A stretch of 14,847 bases of DNA from assembly GCA_964486145.1 (NCBI GenBank), contig CAZAMT010000073.1, positions 1 through 14,847 of the forward strand, read 5' to 3'. The position numbers and the translations under genes were made by a program. The notes beneath the pieces were generated by a model that saw only the letters and a list, made by a program, of their open reading frames with translations, did no database searches and had not been told where the DNA came from. Below are positions 1 through 7,543 of this stretch, in pieces. This DNA is from CAZAMT01 sp964486145 (GTDB taxonomy: Bacteria; Bacteroidota; Bacteroidia; Bacteroidales; JAAAOM01). Positions within the stretch are counted from its first letter, which is position 1; every line of letters begins with the position of its first letter.

Positions 1-106
1 GCATTGTTCTACCTAAGTTGAACGGTACGAACGAAGTGAAGTAACGCTTTTCCGCTTAGGCGGATAACCCCTGTTTACCCCGTGAATCGGGGACATAGAA
101 AATGTT

Positions 107-147
107 GCATTTCACCGAATGGGTAAGGTGAAATGCTTACTTTTTCT
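107..147 (+). terminator. Probable intrinsic terminator of an upstream plus-strand gene
   Basis: A perfect 10-bp inverted repeat, GCATTTCACC (107-116) and GGTGAAATGC (127-136), has a 10-base loop and is followed by the T-rich stretch TTACTTTTTCTTC. The T-rich side lies downstream on the plus strand, so it fits termination of a rightward transcript entering from outside the window. Confidence 0.5.
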
Positions 148-198
148 TCGTCGATTGAGCGTAATCGCTCAATTTGGGTTCTAATTAATTACAAAAAG

Positions 199-229
199 TT
201 GAACAAAGGGTAGAATTTTCGTAACTTAC
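199..229 (+). promoter_or_regulatory. Possible promoter of the 66-codon gene
   Basis: TTG at 199-201 is followed after 20 bases by TAACTTAC at 222-229, a partial match to the Bacteroidota -7 element TAnnTTTG. Transcription would begin near 236 and give a leader of about 50 bases. Two of the six fixed -7 positions do not match, so this is tentative. Confidence 0.25.
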
Positions 230-287
230 GCAATATTTAAGTTTTGCAAGTCGTTTCTAAGGTATTAATTAAAAAAAAGTAAGGCCT

Positions 288-488
288 ATGAAACAAAATT
301 CTACCTTTCATGTCGTTATTGATAATTTATCTAAAAAGACAGATTTAATCAATGTCGATGAAGTTTTGGAGTATAAAAGTGCTCCGGATCTAAAAAATGT
401 TTTTAAACATTTGAATTCTTACAAAAGAACTGTGCGTGAAGAGGTAGTGCAGCGTGTTTTGGATTTTGCACGAAATCTTCAGGAGTAA
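288..488 (+). CDS. Small protein of unknown function (66 aa)
   Basis: I do not recognise a family. The product is a short soluble protein with no signal peptide, membrane segment or cysteine. It is highly charged, and from about residue 17 to the end it looks mostly helical: a linker with DVDEVLEY-like spacing, then a K/R/E-rich stretch ending in EEVVQRVLDFARNLQE. That last part resembles an amphipathic helix that could mediate dimerisation or binding. The ATG follows an A-rich run instead of a clear Shine-Dalgarno sequence, which is common in Bacteroidota. The gene has its own non-coding upstream region and ends 5 bases from the stop of the oppositely oriented rsmE. The clean start, the neat fit between neighbours and the ordinary composition argue that it is real. 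Function is unknown. Confidence 0.6.
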   Translation: MKQNSTFHVVIDNLSKKTDLINVDEVLEYKSAPDLKNVFKHLNSYKRTVREEVVQRVLDFARNLQE

Positions 489-493
489 AAAAT

Positions 494-1198
494 TTATCGG
501 TTTTTTACAGCGACTGAGTGGCAAGCTACGATCCCTGCGGTTTCAGTTCTTAACCGACTGTTGCCCAGGGATATTTCTTTTATCCCGTTTTTCAGAGCCA
601 TAGCAACTTCTGCTTTTGAAAAATCACCTTCCGGACCAATGAGAATGGTTATATCATCTCCTTTGTTTATACCATCAAGCAGTAAATTCGATATTGAATA
701 CCGGCAATGTGCCAAAAATGCCTTTGACGAAAGTTTCTGATCAATGAATTCATTGAAATGAATCAGATTATGAATTGCAGGTTTTTCTGTTTTTAGTGAT
801 TGTTTCATGGCAGCAATGGCTACCTTTTCGAGTCTATCCTTTCGGATTTGCTTTCTTTCAGAATGTTCGGTGATCAAAGGAGTTATGCTTGTAATACCGA
901 TTTCCGTTGCTTTCTCAACAAACCATTCCAACCTGTCCATTTGCTTTGTTGGTGCAATTGCAATATGCAAATTGTAAGGCAATGTAGCATAACCCTCCTG
1001 CCTTTCGATGATTTCAACCTGAACATTTTTTTTACCAATTCCAGAAATTCTTGCTTTGCAGAGCATTCCCCGACCATCTGTTACATGTAATATTTCCCCC
1101 ACTCCAGCACGCAACGCTGCAATGCAATGCCTGGATTCATTTTCATCAAGCCCAAACACTTGTTTATTTTTACACTGCGGGGCATAAAATAAATTCAT
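494..1198 (-). CDS. rsmE: 16S rRNA (uracil-1498 N3)-methyltransferase RsmE
   Basis: RsmE methylates N3 of U1498 in helix 44 of 16S rRNA in the assembled 30S subunit, using S-adenosylmethionine. The 234-residue length is normal for the family. The N-terminal 70 or so residues form the PUA-like RNA-binding domain. The rest is a SPOUT methyltransferase with a C-terminal trefoil knot. Visible family motifs are EKATEIGI (about 95-102), ILIGPEGDFS (185-194), which is the SAM-binding loop, and SLGNSRLRTETAGI (210-223), which forms the knot. The gene is divergent from the metallophosphoesterase across 61 bases and converges on the small gene at 288-488. A -7 promoter element lies about 33 bases upstream of its start. 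The assignment is secure. Confidence 0.95.
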   Translation of the reverse strand: MNLFYAPQCKNKQVFGLDENESRHCIAALRAGVGEILHVTDGRGMLCKARISGIGKKNVQVEIIERQEGYATLPYNLHIAIAPTKQMDRLEWFVEKATEIGITSITPLITEHSERKQIRKDRLEKVAIAAMKQSLKTEKPAIHNLIHFNEFIDQKLSSKAFLAHCRYSISNLLLDGINKGDDITILIGPEGDFSKAEVAMALKNGIKEISLGNSRLRTETAGIVACHSVAVKNR

Positions 1199-1230
1199 CG
1201 ATGATTATCCAATTATTTATTACTTTCGAC

Positions 1231-1238
1231 CAAATCTA
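1231..1238 (-). promoter_or_regulatory. -7 promoter element for rsmE
   Basis: Read on the minus strand this is TAGATTTG, a full match to the Bacteroidota consensus TAnnTTTG, and it lies 33 bases before the rsmE ATG. No TTG is found at the expected distance upstream, so only the -7 half is supported. On the opposite strand TACTTTCG (1221-1228) is a one-mismatch candidate for the divergent metallophosphoesterase gene. Confidence 0.4.
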
Positions 1239-1249
1239 CAAAAAATTAC

Positions 1250-1256
1250 AGGAGGA
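1250..1256 (+). promoter_or_regulatory. Strong Shine-Dalgarno site of the metallophosphoesterase gene
   Basis: AGGAGGA ends 3 bases before the ATG at 1260. It fixes the start codon. Such a canonical site is less usual in Bacteroidota, where most genes have A-rich leaders. Confidence 0.65.
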
Positions 1257-1259
1257 TAA

Positions 1260-1754
1260 ATGCGCAAGATTGGTTTGCTTTCAGATACACATGGATGTTT
1301 TGATGACAGGCTCATCCACCATTTTAAAGATCGTGATGAGATATGGCACGCGGGGGATATTGGTAACATTGATACCTTATTGAAAATATCTTCTTTTAAA
1401 CCTGTCATAGCCGTTTACGGAAATATTGACGGTCAGGATATCAGGGCCGAATACCCGAAACACCAGCGGTTTTTATGCGAAAAGGTGGATGTTTGGATAA
1501 CACATATTGGGGGATATCCGAATAAATATGATGTTTCAGTGAAGGACGAAATACGGAAAAATCCCCCCGATTTATTTATCACCGGGCATTCGCATATATT
1601 AAAAGTAATGTATGATAAGAAACATCAACTATTGCATATTAATCCGGGAGCTGCCGGGAAATACGGATTTCACAAAATGCGAACAGCGATCCGGTTTGCA
1701 ATTGATAATAAAAAAATTACAGATTTAGAAGTAATTGAACTGGGTGCAAGATAA
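1260..1754 (+). CDS. YfcE/MJ0936-type metallophosphoesterase
   Basis: This is a small cytoplasmic calcineurin-like phosphoesterase of 164 residues, the usual length for the YfcE/MJ0936 family, whose members hydrolyse phosphodiesters with a two-metal centre. The metal ligands and catalytic positions are all visible in order: D9 and H11 in SDTHG, D33 in AGD, N55 in YGNIDG, H82 in THIGG, and H110 and H112 in TGHSH. The stretch INPGAAGKYG (127-136) is also typical. No extra domains or signal peptide are present. The physiological substrate of this subfamily is generally not known. The gene is divergent from rsmE and ends 20 bases from the stop of the large minus-strand gene, with no obvious terminator between them. 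Family assignment is secure; substrate is not. Confidence 0.9.
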   Translation: MRKIGLLSDTHGCFDDRLIHHFKDRDEIWHAGDIGNIDTLLKISSFKPVIAVYGNIDGQDIRAEYPKHQRFLCEKVDVWITHIGGYPNKYDVSVKDEIRKNPPDLFITGHSHILKVMYDKKHQLLHINPGAAGKYGFHKMRTAIRFAIDNKKITDLEVIELGAR

Positions 1755-1774
1755 AACAGTATTAGAACTATTCA

Positions 1775-4700
1775 TTATTGCTCCGTATTTCCTTGTTCCG
1801 TTGCAAGTTTTTCTCTCCAGCGTCTCAAAAACATATTCTTTTTTCGATCCGTTGACAGCAAATACATGTATGACGTTTCGCCTCTGCCCACCTTTAATTT
1901 TCTATCTTTCACTTTCTGATCTTTTATAAGGCTGATGTACTCCTGGTTGGATGATAATGTTTGAAGAACTCCCCTGCTATAGCCAAAGTAATACCAGTTA
2001 CGGTCATCAATTTTTAAATAAATGTCAAGCAAATCGCCACTTCGCTTTTTCACAATCTCTACATATCCTTCGTACTTCTTATTCACCTGAACACCACCAA
2101 CACTTCCAACTCCAATTTCTCCCACTGACTGGTATGAATTGGATTCATCATCCCATTCCATGGATAAATCATTGAATACAATGGTCTTATTTAATTCGGG
2201 CGGTGTTTCTTTAACAGCACCAAACAATCCAATTTCATAATAGTACATTTCAGCGCTTTCCCTTCCAAGCAGTTCAGCGACTGCTTTTTTGTTAAGATTA
2301 TTGGTTATATCCACTGGCTCGCCGGGCAGGCTATCCAGATCTGTTGCAAAAACTGAACGAACATTATCTGTTAAAAAGAAATCAACTCCCAACAACATCT
2401 TTATGGATGTTGAATTTTCGGGTATATTTCTTCGTACATTTCCAACAGGCATAAGCTTTACCTGCCCCAGGTCAACACCGAGGTTCAATTTACCCTCTCC
2501 GTAATGTTCGCAGGCTTCACGATGGAAACTTATGTAATTACCAGGAATTGAGAATGAATCCAACTTGGCTTTGCTTGCAACCTTATAAAGCTCTTCGGCT
2601 TTGCTGTAATGAAGGTATCCATCTGCAGTTATGATGTATTCGTCACTGTAATTTTTCCTGTTCCCGAAAAATGTTGAAAAAATATGGATGGAATCATTGG
2701 CCACCATCATTCCATTGTAAATTTTGCTATTGTTAATATTTAATGGCTGCATTGCCACAGGAATATAGATACTGTCCGGATCAATTTCCGATTCAAAGCT
2801 TAACCATTGTTTTTCCACCCCCTCGCAATTATGCTCAATTTCAACAGCGCCATCAAAAGTTAATAATTTCCTGTCAGCAAATAAACGTACCTTACCCTGG
2901 TATTTATAATTCGGGCTTAGGGTGAAATCTTCAGGTTCAGGGATTACACCTTTCGCAATGGTTTTTCTTGCAGTGTCGAGACCAATTTCCTCAAAATGAA
3001 TAATTTGGGTTTCACCAGTTTCATCAATATAGTCATAATTACCATGACCGGTGTAATCATACTTTCCGAAAATATCAATGCCGGCTGTATGAATCAGGTG
3101 GTACCTGGAGTTTCTGTTGGCAATAATTTCGGCATCTTCCAGCCTTTTTATCCGGTTATTGGATTCAACCCTCACATGACCTTCGTGCGGATAAATTCGT
3201 GCATCAGCTAAGTCAATATATTTTACACGAGTGGCGTTGATTTGATTGTTTACATAATCATAGTAAGCCACCGGAGAAACAAAATTCAGTGAATCCTGCC
3301 TGGGATCGATAGAAACATAAAGCGCACCTTCCTTTGATTCATTAAAAGCAGGATCAGACCTGGCAATAAAAGGTTTTCCTTTCATCTCCTCTGCTCCCAT
3401 TTCCAGTTCGCGCCGTTCCATAAACCAAATGTAGTGCTCAATAAAGCCAATGTATTTGTTTTCAGGAAATTCAACCATCGCGAAATCTTCATTTGAATCA
3501 AATATCCCCTTTCGGGCTTTATAGTCGATGTGAGATTTCACGTTTTCCGAAACCACGGTATAGCCTTCACCGTGTATCGACTTTAGATAAAAATCAGCAG
3601 TGTCCGCAAAAATTTCATCCGCTTTATAAATAAAATTGTTTGACACGAGTTCCGAGTTTTTTAAATCCATTTTACCTTCTCCGGATAATCCGGATGGCTC
3701 AAGCAGGAGATTTCCTGAAAGCATAGAAGTATCGGTAACCACTGAAAAAGGTTCTGTTTTTTGATAAGCATACAGTTCGTCTTCATAAGGCATAAAGTGA
3801 ACATAGTTGTTTTTTGTCTGAACTGCCGGATATTCCGTTGATACAAGTTGTTTGTCTATTGTAAATTCCAGTGCATCTGCATTGGTTGAATCAGGATAAA
3901 ATTTAAAGTCATTCGATATGGTTGACGATGTCAAATAATTCAATGTTCCACCTCCCCTGAGTCCACTATTGTTAAGCGTTATAACACTAACATAATCGGC
4001 CTTTCCGTTGTACACCGGTAATCCTTCATCTCCGGTTTCATGCACAAATCCAAGAGAATTATCCGGTTGAATGCTTAACTTCTCTTCAATATCCGGAAAA
4101 ATACCACCGGAATATAACACGCCTTCGTAAGTTAATCCTGATTTATTGAAATTATCTAAACTGTCAAGTGCAAAAGGTTCAAGTTCAAAAAAGAAATTCT
4201 TCCTGCTGTAAACACCATCTTCAATGTTGATATCATCATAATAGACGTAAGAATTCTCCAGGCTTTTAAATAACGGATATTCGGGATAGCTTTTAACTCC
4301 GGATTTATTATCAATACCATCAATGAGTAATTCACCTGTGAGGTTTTCTATTTTCGTATCAACATTTCCGATGAGCGGATTTCCAAAATTGTCTTTTTCA
4401 TCCTTGAAATAACGCATACGGAGCGAATCAATATTTTGGAGTTCAATTTTAAAGCTATCGTACTCAAAAAAGAAGTTATCTCCAAAGAAGGTAAACAGGC
4501 CTGCGTCAATGGTACCGTCAAACATAAAATTTCGATTGCGTTTCATCACAATCTGATTGTTTCTTGGATACAAATTCACCGCCTGTGAATCACTCAAAAA
4601 AACGTGCGGTACGCCGTTGATGATTAGGTCATTGGTTTTGAGGTTTAAAATAGCATTATCCAACGGAGCATTTGTTGTAGAGCGGATATCCATTACATCG

Positions 4701-6286
4701 TAATCAATCCGCCCGATACTTGCCGCAAGATAATCATACAATCTTTGTTTAACGGTAACAACATCCGTGTTTACATCATAAAAAACAAATCCCTGAAAGG
4801 ACATTCGCATCATCATTTGCCGAACCAGTTCAATGGAACGTTTCATATAATGGGCAAATTCAATGATCGGAAATTTTTCATTACCGTATCCTTGCACAAA
4901 CTTCTTTATGGCGTAGAGTGGATGGACCGGATCACGCATTTGAAGCTTATAAAAGCGATCATAATTAAAAAAATTGATAGATTCAAAATTGGCATTACCG
5001 ATACTTGAGCCAGGCAGCATGGTAAATCTTATTTCAGACTCACCAACTCTCCAGTTCAACTGTTCAAAATTCATATCTACTTTGTGATACGAATTGAAAT
5101 AGGGGCTCTGAGAATTAAAATTATCGGTTCGTATCAACGATAGCTCCCTGTTTTTAACTATATATGTAAAGGCCAAATCGGGGTGGAAAATGGAGTCCTG
5201 TTCAATCATAATTTTCACAGATGTTTTCACGCCGTTCACCCTGTCTTCTTTAAAAGCGAAATAATTGGATGAAGCTTCCAATATAACGGTATCGTTTCTT
5301 AAAATTTCCAGCCTGGCACTTTTCTCGTTGTTACCTGTTCCAACAAGCTTGGAACCTTGCATGGACAACCCGCCCCGATAATTCACGTTTTCATAGATAT
5401 CTTCAATATCAAAGTTCTTTTGATATGAATCAAACTGCGGATAATCTGCAGACTCGGGAGTTTTGTTGAATTTTACTTTATCGGTTAACTCACCAAACAA
5501 CGTGTAATCAAAATAATGCTTATTGGTAAACACCACTGAATCAACATGATAATCAGATCCCGTCATGTCAATGGAATATGAAGGAATTGTCGCGAATACC
5601 TCATCCCTTTTGAAACCTGCCCGCTCCCAGGTAACCAAAGCTTTACTTCCATGCCATAATGATTCGACCGGCTCGAACCAGCCAGAAGTTTCATGTAAAT
5701 GAATACTGTCTCGTTTGGCATAGCAAACAATGCTTGTTTCAGGAACAATCAATTTAACTTTATCCTTAAAGCGGTACTCAAAATCACCGGAGGTTATCTT
5801 CCATTGCACGGAAGAACTTTCATAGAGCACATTTCGATTTAACAGCGAAATGGTATTCTTAAAAAACGAACCTAAATCAGATAATTTCGTGTCCTTGTGC
5901 GATATTAAATGGATTAAAGCCGCTTTCCATTGGTTAAAACTCTCATCTTTATGAGCATTTTCTTTAAAACTCACAAATGCATCAATATAATTCAGAAAAT
6001 GTGGATTGGCCCGGGCCCTTCTTTTGTATAATAAATTGGAAGTATGGATAAAGTTATCTTTATCTTCCGTGCTGAAATAGGAAGAATCCGCAGTGAACAA
6101 ATCAACAAACTTTTCGAGCAATTCTTCATCCTCTCCTGTCAGATTTTTACCAATGTAATCTTCAAATTCTTCAATAAACTGGTTATATTCTGAAGGGAAT
6201 TTCTGTGCGTTAATATTTCCCTGCAGACCTGAACCAATGAATAACATTAGCATTAAAAAAAATACTATCAACGTGTTCCTTATCAT
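1775..6286 (-). CDS. Very large exported protein of unknown function (1503 aa)
   Basis: I recognise no named domain. An N-terminal signal peptide is clear: a hydrophobic stretch at residues 5-20 followed by INAQ, with likely cleavage near residue 27. No lipobox cysteine and no further membrane helix are seen, so the mature protein is probably periplasmic, secreted or attached to the outer membrane from outside. Residues 30-150 look helical. From about 155 to the end alternating Y/F/V and D/N/G positions suggest many beta strands. Residues 774-808 and 865-899 are an ungapped internal repeat with the pattern SGLxGxG. Segments such as YKARKGIFDS (922-931) loosely recall LptA/OstA-like beta proteins of this phylum, but that is only an impression. 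There are just three cysteines (188, 1154, 1259) and no type IX secretion C-terminal domain that I can see. The frame is uninterrupted over 4.5 kb. It lies 110 bases downstream of prmA. Confidence 0.85.
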   Translation of the reverse strand: MIRNTLIVFFLMLMLFIGSGLQGNINAQKFPSEYNQFIEEFEDYIGKNLTGEDEELLEKFVDLFTADSSYFSTEDKDNFIHTSNLLYKRRARANPHFLNYIDAFVSFKENAHKDESFNQWKAALIHLISHKDTKLSDLGSFFKNTISLLNRNVLYESSSVQWKITSGDFEYRFKDKVKLIVPETSIVCYAKRDSIHLHETSGWFEPVESLWHGSKALVTWERAGFKRDEVFATIPSYSIDMTGSDYHVDSVVFTNKHYFDYTLFGELTDKVKFNKTPESADYPQFDSYQKNFDIEDIYENVNYRGGLSMQGSKLVGTGNNEKSARLEILRNDTVILEASSNYFAFKEDRVNGVKTSVKIMIEQDSIFHPDLAFTYIVKNRELSLIRTDNFNSQSPYFNSYHKVDMNFEQLNWRVGESEIRFTMLPGSSIGNANFESINFFNYDRFYKLQMRDPVHPLYAIKKFVQGYGNEKFPIIEFAHYMKRSIELVRQMMMRMSFQGFVFYDVNTDVVTVKQRLYDYLAASIGRIDYDVMDIRSTTNAPLDNAILNLKTNDLIINGVPHVFLSDSQAVNLYPRNNQIVMKRNRNFMFDGTIDAGLFTFFGDNFFFEYDSFKIELQNIDSLRMRYFKDEKDNFGNPLIGNVDTKIENLTGELLIDGIDNKSGVKSYPEYPLFKSLENSYVYYDDINIEDGVYSRKNFFFELEPFALDSLDNFNKSGLTYEGVLYSGGIFPDIEEKLSIQPDNSLGFVHETGDEGLPVYNGKADYVSVITLNNSGLRGGGTLNYLTSSTISNDFKFYPDSTNADALEFTIDKQLVSTEYPAVQTKNNYVHFMPYEDELYAYQKTEPFSVVTDTSMLSGNLLLEPSGLSGEGKMDLKNSELVSNNFIYKADEIFADTADFYLKSIHGEGYTVVSENVKSHIDYKARKGIFDSNEDFAMVEFPENKYIGFIEHYIWFMERRELEMGAEEMKGKPFIARSDPAFNESKEGALYVSIDPRQDSLNFVSPVAYYDYVNNQINATRVKYIDLADARIYPHEGHVRVESNNRIKRLEDAEIIANRNSRYHLIHTAGIDIFGKYDYTGHGNYDYIDETGETQIIHFEEIGLDTARKTIAKGVIPEPEDFTLSPNYKYQGKVRLFADRKLLTFDGAVEIEHNCEGVEKQWLSFESEIDPDSIYIPVAMQPLNINNSKIYNGMMVANDSIHIFSTFFGNRKNYSDEYIITADGYLHYSKAEELYKVASKAKLDSFSIPGNYISFHREACEHYGEGKLNLGVDLGQVKLMPVGNVRRNIPENSTSIKMLLGVDFFLTDNVRSVFATDLDSLPGEPVDITNNLNKKAVAELLGRESAEMYYYEIGLFGAVKETPPELNKTIVFNDLSMEWDDESNSYQSVGEIGVGSVGGVQVNKKYEGYVEIVKKRSGDLLDIYLKIDDRNWYYFGYSRGVLQTLSSNQEYISLIKDQKVKDRKLKVGRGETSYMYLLSTDRKKNMFLRRWREKLATEQGNTEQ
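3590..3967 (-). repeat. Internal protein repeat in the 1503-residue protein
   Basis: Codons 774-808 (3863-3967) and 865-899 (3590-3694) align without gaps over 35 residues at a spacing of 91. Thirteen positions are identical, counted by eye, including SGL, two glycines, SN, F, D, AD and F. A weaker third copy of the SGL start appears at residues 716-722. The DNA itself is diverged, so this is an old domain duplication and not a recent tandem repeat. Confidence 0.6.
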
Positions 6287-6396
6287 AGCAGCCTTTTCAA
6301 AAAAAACATTTTAAATTCAAATTTCGTGCAACCACTCTCCGCAAAACCCTGATATGTTAAAATTATGACCAAAGGTTTTGTTTTCCTCATTGATTC

Positions 6397-7245
6397 TCAT
6401 TGACCAACATTCTTGGTGCACTGCAATGCCACCCAGTTATTTTTTTCAATGAAATATATGAAAATCAGATTGTTACTTTTGCCTTTCAACACAATATCTT
6501 CCATATCATTTTTGTAAATACCACTGAAGAAAACATCACCTCCCGGTTTCAAAGCATCTGCATATTTTGACATATCATCCAGTAAAATATTGCGATTTAT
6601 ATTGGCCAGTATCACATCAAACTTTTTATCAGGTAATACATCCATCCCCCCCCTGAATGTTTCAATATTTTTGCATTTATTTTTCTCTATATTTTCAACG
6701 GTGTTTTCGTACGCCCAAGTATCAATGTCAGCGGCAAAAATGGACAACGCACCCATTTTTGAAGCAAGAATAGCCAGGATACCGGTTCCGCAGCCTATAT
6801 CCAAAACATGTTTTTGTTGAAATTTGAATGATAACATCATTTTTACCATTAGAGAAGTGGTTTCATGATGGCCGGTGCCAAAGGACATTTTGGGTTCGAT
6901 AATTATTTCATATTTCAATTTTGGCAGGTCATGATGAAAGGGGGCCCTGATTGCACATTGATTGTCTACAATAACAGGATCATAATCTTTTTCCCACAAC
7001 TCATTCCAGTTTTTTTCCTCTATGGTTTCACTGGAGTACTCGATTCTATTATCAGCGATTTGGGGAGGTAAAAGATTCAACATCTCTTCATTCAATTTTG
7101 CTTGAGAGGTGTACGCATTTAACCCTGTTTCTGTTTCCTGAAAACTTTCAAAGCCGATTTCACTTAACTCAGCAACAAGAATATCAATGATTTGCTGATC
7201 AAAATATTGTAAATGACATGAAACTTCCACGTAACGCATTTGCAT
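6397..7245 (-). CDS. prmA: Ribosomal protein L11 methyltransferase PrmA
   Basis: PrmA trimethylates ribosomal protein L11 at several amino groups using S-adenosylmethionine. The 282-residue product has an N-terminal substrate-recognition domain (about 1-95) and a C-terminal Rossmann-fold methyltransferase domain. Diagnostic stretches are EPKMSFGTGHHETT (117-130), the SAM-binding motif VLDIGCGTG (147-155), the acidic loop AADID (171-175) and ILANINRNIL (212-221), equivalent to the family's N-I/P catalytic loop. The protein begins MQMRYVEV, and Met3 is an equally possible start because relatives usually begin close to YVEV. The gene lies downstream of tpiA after a 298-base gap that contains a terminator, so it probably has its own promoter, which I could not place. 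It is followed by the large exported-protein gene. Confidence 0.95.
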   Translation of the reverse strand: MQMRYVEVSCHLQYFDQQIIDILVAELSEIGFESFQETETGLNAYTSQAKLNEEMLNLLPPQIADNRIEYSSETIEEKNWNELWEKDYDPVIVDNQCAIRAPFHHDLPKLKYEIIIEPKMSFGTGHHETTSLMVKMMLSFKFQQKHVLDIGCGTGILAILASKMGALSIFAADIDTWAYENTVENIEKNKCKNIETFRGGMDVLPDKKFDVILANINRNILLDDMSKYADALKPGGDVFFSGIYKNDMEDIVLKGKSNNLIFIYFIEKNNWVALQCTKNVGQ

Positions 7246-7350
7246 ACTTATTTATAAATTGAAATTATGACACTATAGCACATATCTTTTATTGGCTTAA
7301 GTCAGGCATTTAACATTGATTTTCAAATCATTTGGTATGTGTTCAAAATT

Positions 7351-7391
7351 TAAAATAAAAAACGACCCAAACCATTGAAGCCTGAGTCGTT
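7351..7391 (-). terminator. Intrinsic terminator downstream of tpiA
   Basis: On the minus strand AACGACTCAGGC (7391-7380) pairs with GTTTGGGTCGTT (7372-7361) across a 7-base loop, giving 12 continuous pairs when three G-U pairs are allowed. A U-rich run (TTTTATTTT-like, 7360-7351) follows. On the plus strand the same bases give mismatches where the minus strand has G-U pairs, so the structure points to leftward transcription, that is, the end of the tpiA transcript about 150 bases after its stop. Confidence 0.75.
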
Positions 7392-7543
7392 GAAGTTATG
7401 TATTTTTTTTAAATGAATATTCAATTCTGTTCAAGAGGAAAGCAATCTTCTGAAAGCTCTGTTGTGAGACATTGGATGATGGTTGAAGCATGCGCTAAAC
7501 CTTTGGCATTATGCCACAATACCTGAATAGATGTCAATCCTGT
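7392..7543 (-). other. Long 3' region of tpiA with two very short overlapping open frames
   Basis: This stretch lies between the tpiA stop and the terminator. It holds a palindrome, TGGCATTATGCCA (7504-7516), and two antisense-overlapping short frames: a 31-codon frame on the minus strand (7491-7396) and a 37-codon frame on the plus strand (7413-7526). Neither has a clear ribosome-binding site or a family I know. It is most simply a tpiA 3' untranslated region, but it could release a small RNA or encode a micropeptide. Confidence 0.3.

Larger units (their letters stand above)
1..287. other. Left-edge non-coding region with a cluster of hairpins
   Basis: No convincing gene is visible in these 287 bases. 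Four short inverted repeats follow one another: TCCGC/GCGGA (51-55 with 60-64), CCCCG/CGGGG (78-82 with 88-92), a perfect 10-bp stem (107-116 with 127-136) and ATTGAGCG/CGCTCAAT (154-161 with 166-173, loop TAAT). CCTAAG at 12-17 could also pair with CTTAGG at 55-60, which would exclude the first hairpin. A 13-codon open frame ends with TAA at 42-44 and could be the tail of an upstream gene, but it is too short to judge. From about 180 to 287 the DNA is AT-rich and probably carries the promoter of the following small gene. Confidence 0.5.

Noticed and set aside
3..44. 13-codon plus-strand frame running in from the left edge
   Set aside because: Too short to judge. The probable terminator downstream is compatible with it, but another frame also stops nearby.
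800..1383. Plus-strand frames of 96 and 110 codons over rsmE and the phosphoesterase
   Set aside because: Both overlap well-supported genes and show no coding signal of their own.
6287..6396. Promoter for the 1503-residue protein in the gap after prmA
   Set aside because: GAAATTTG on the minus strand is a near match to the -7 element, but the nearest suitable TTG gives only 16 bases of spacing, so it was not listed.
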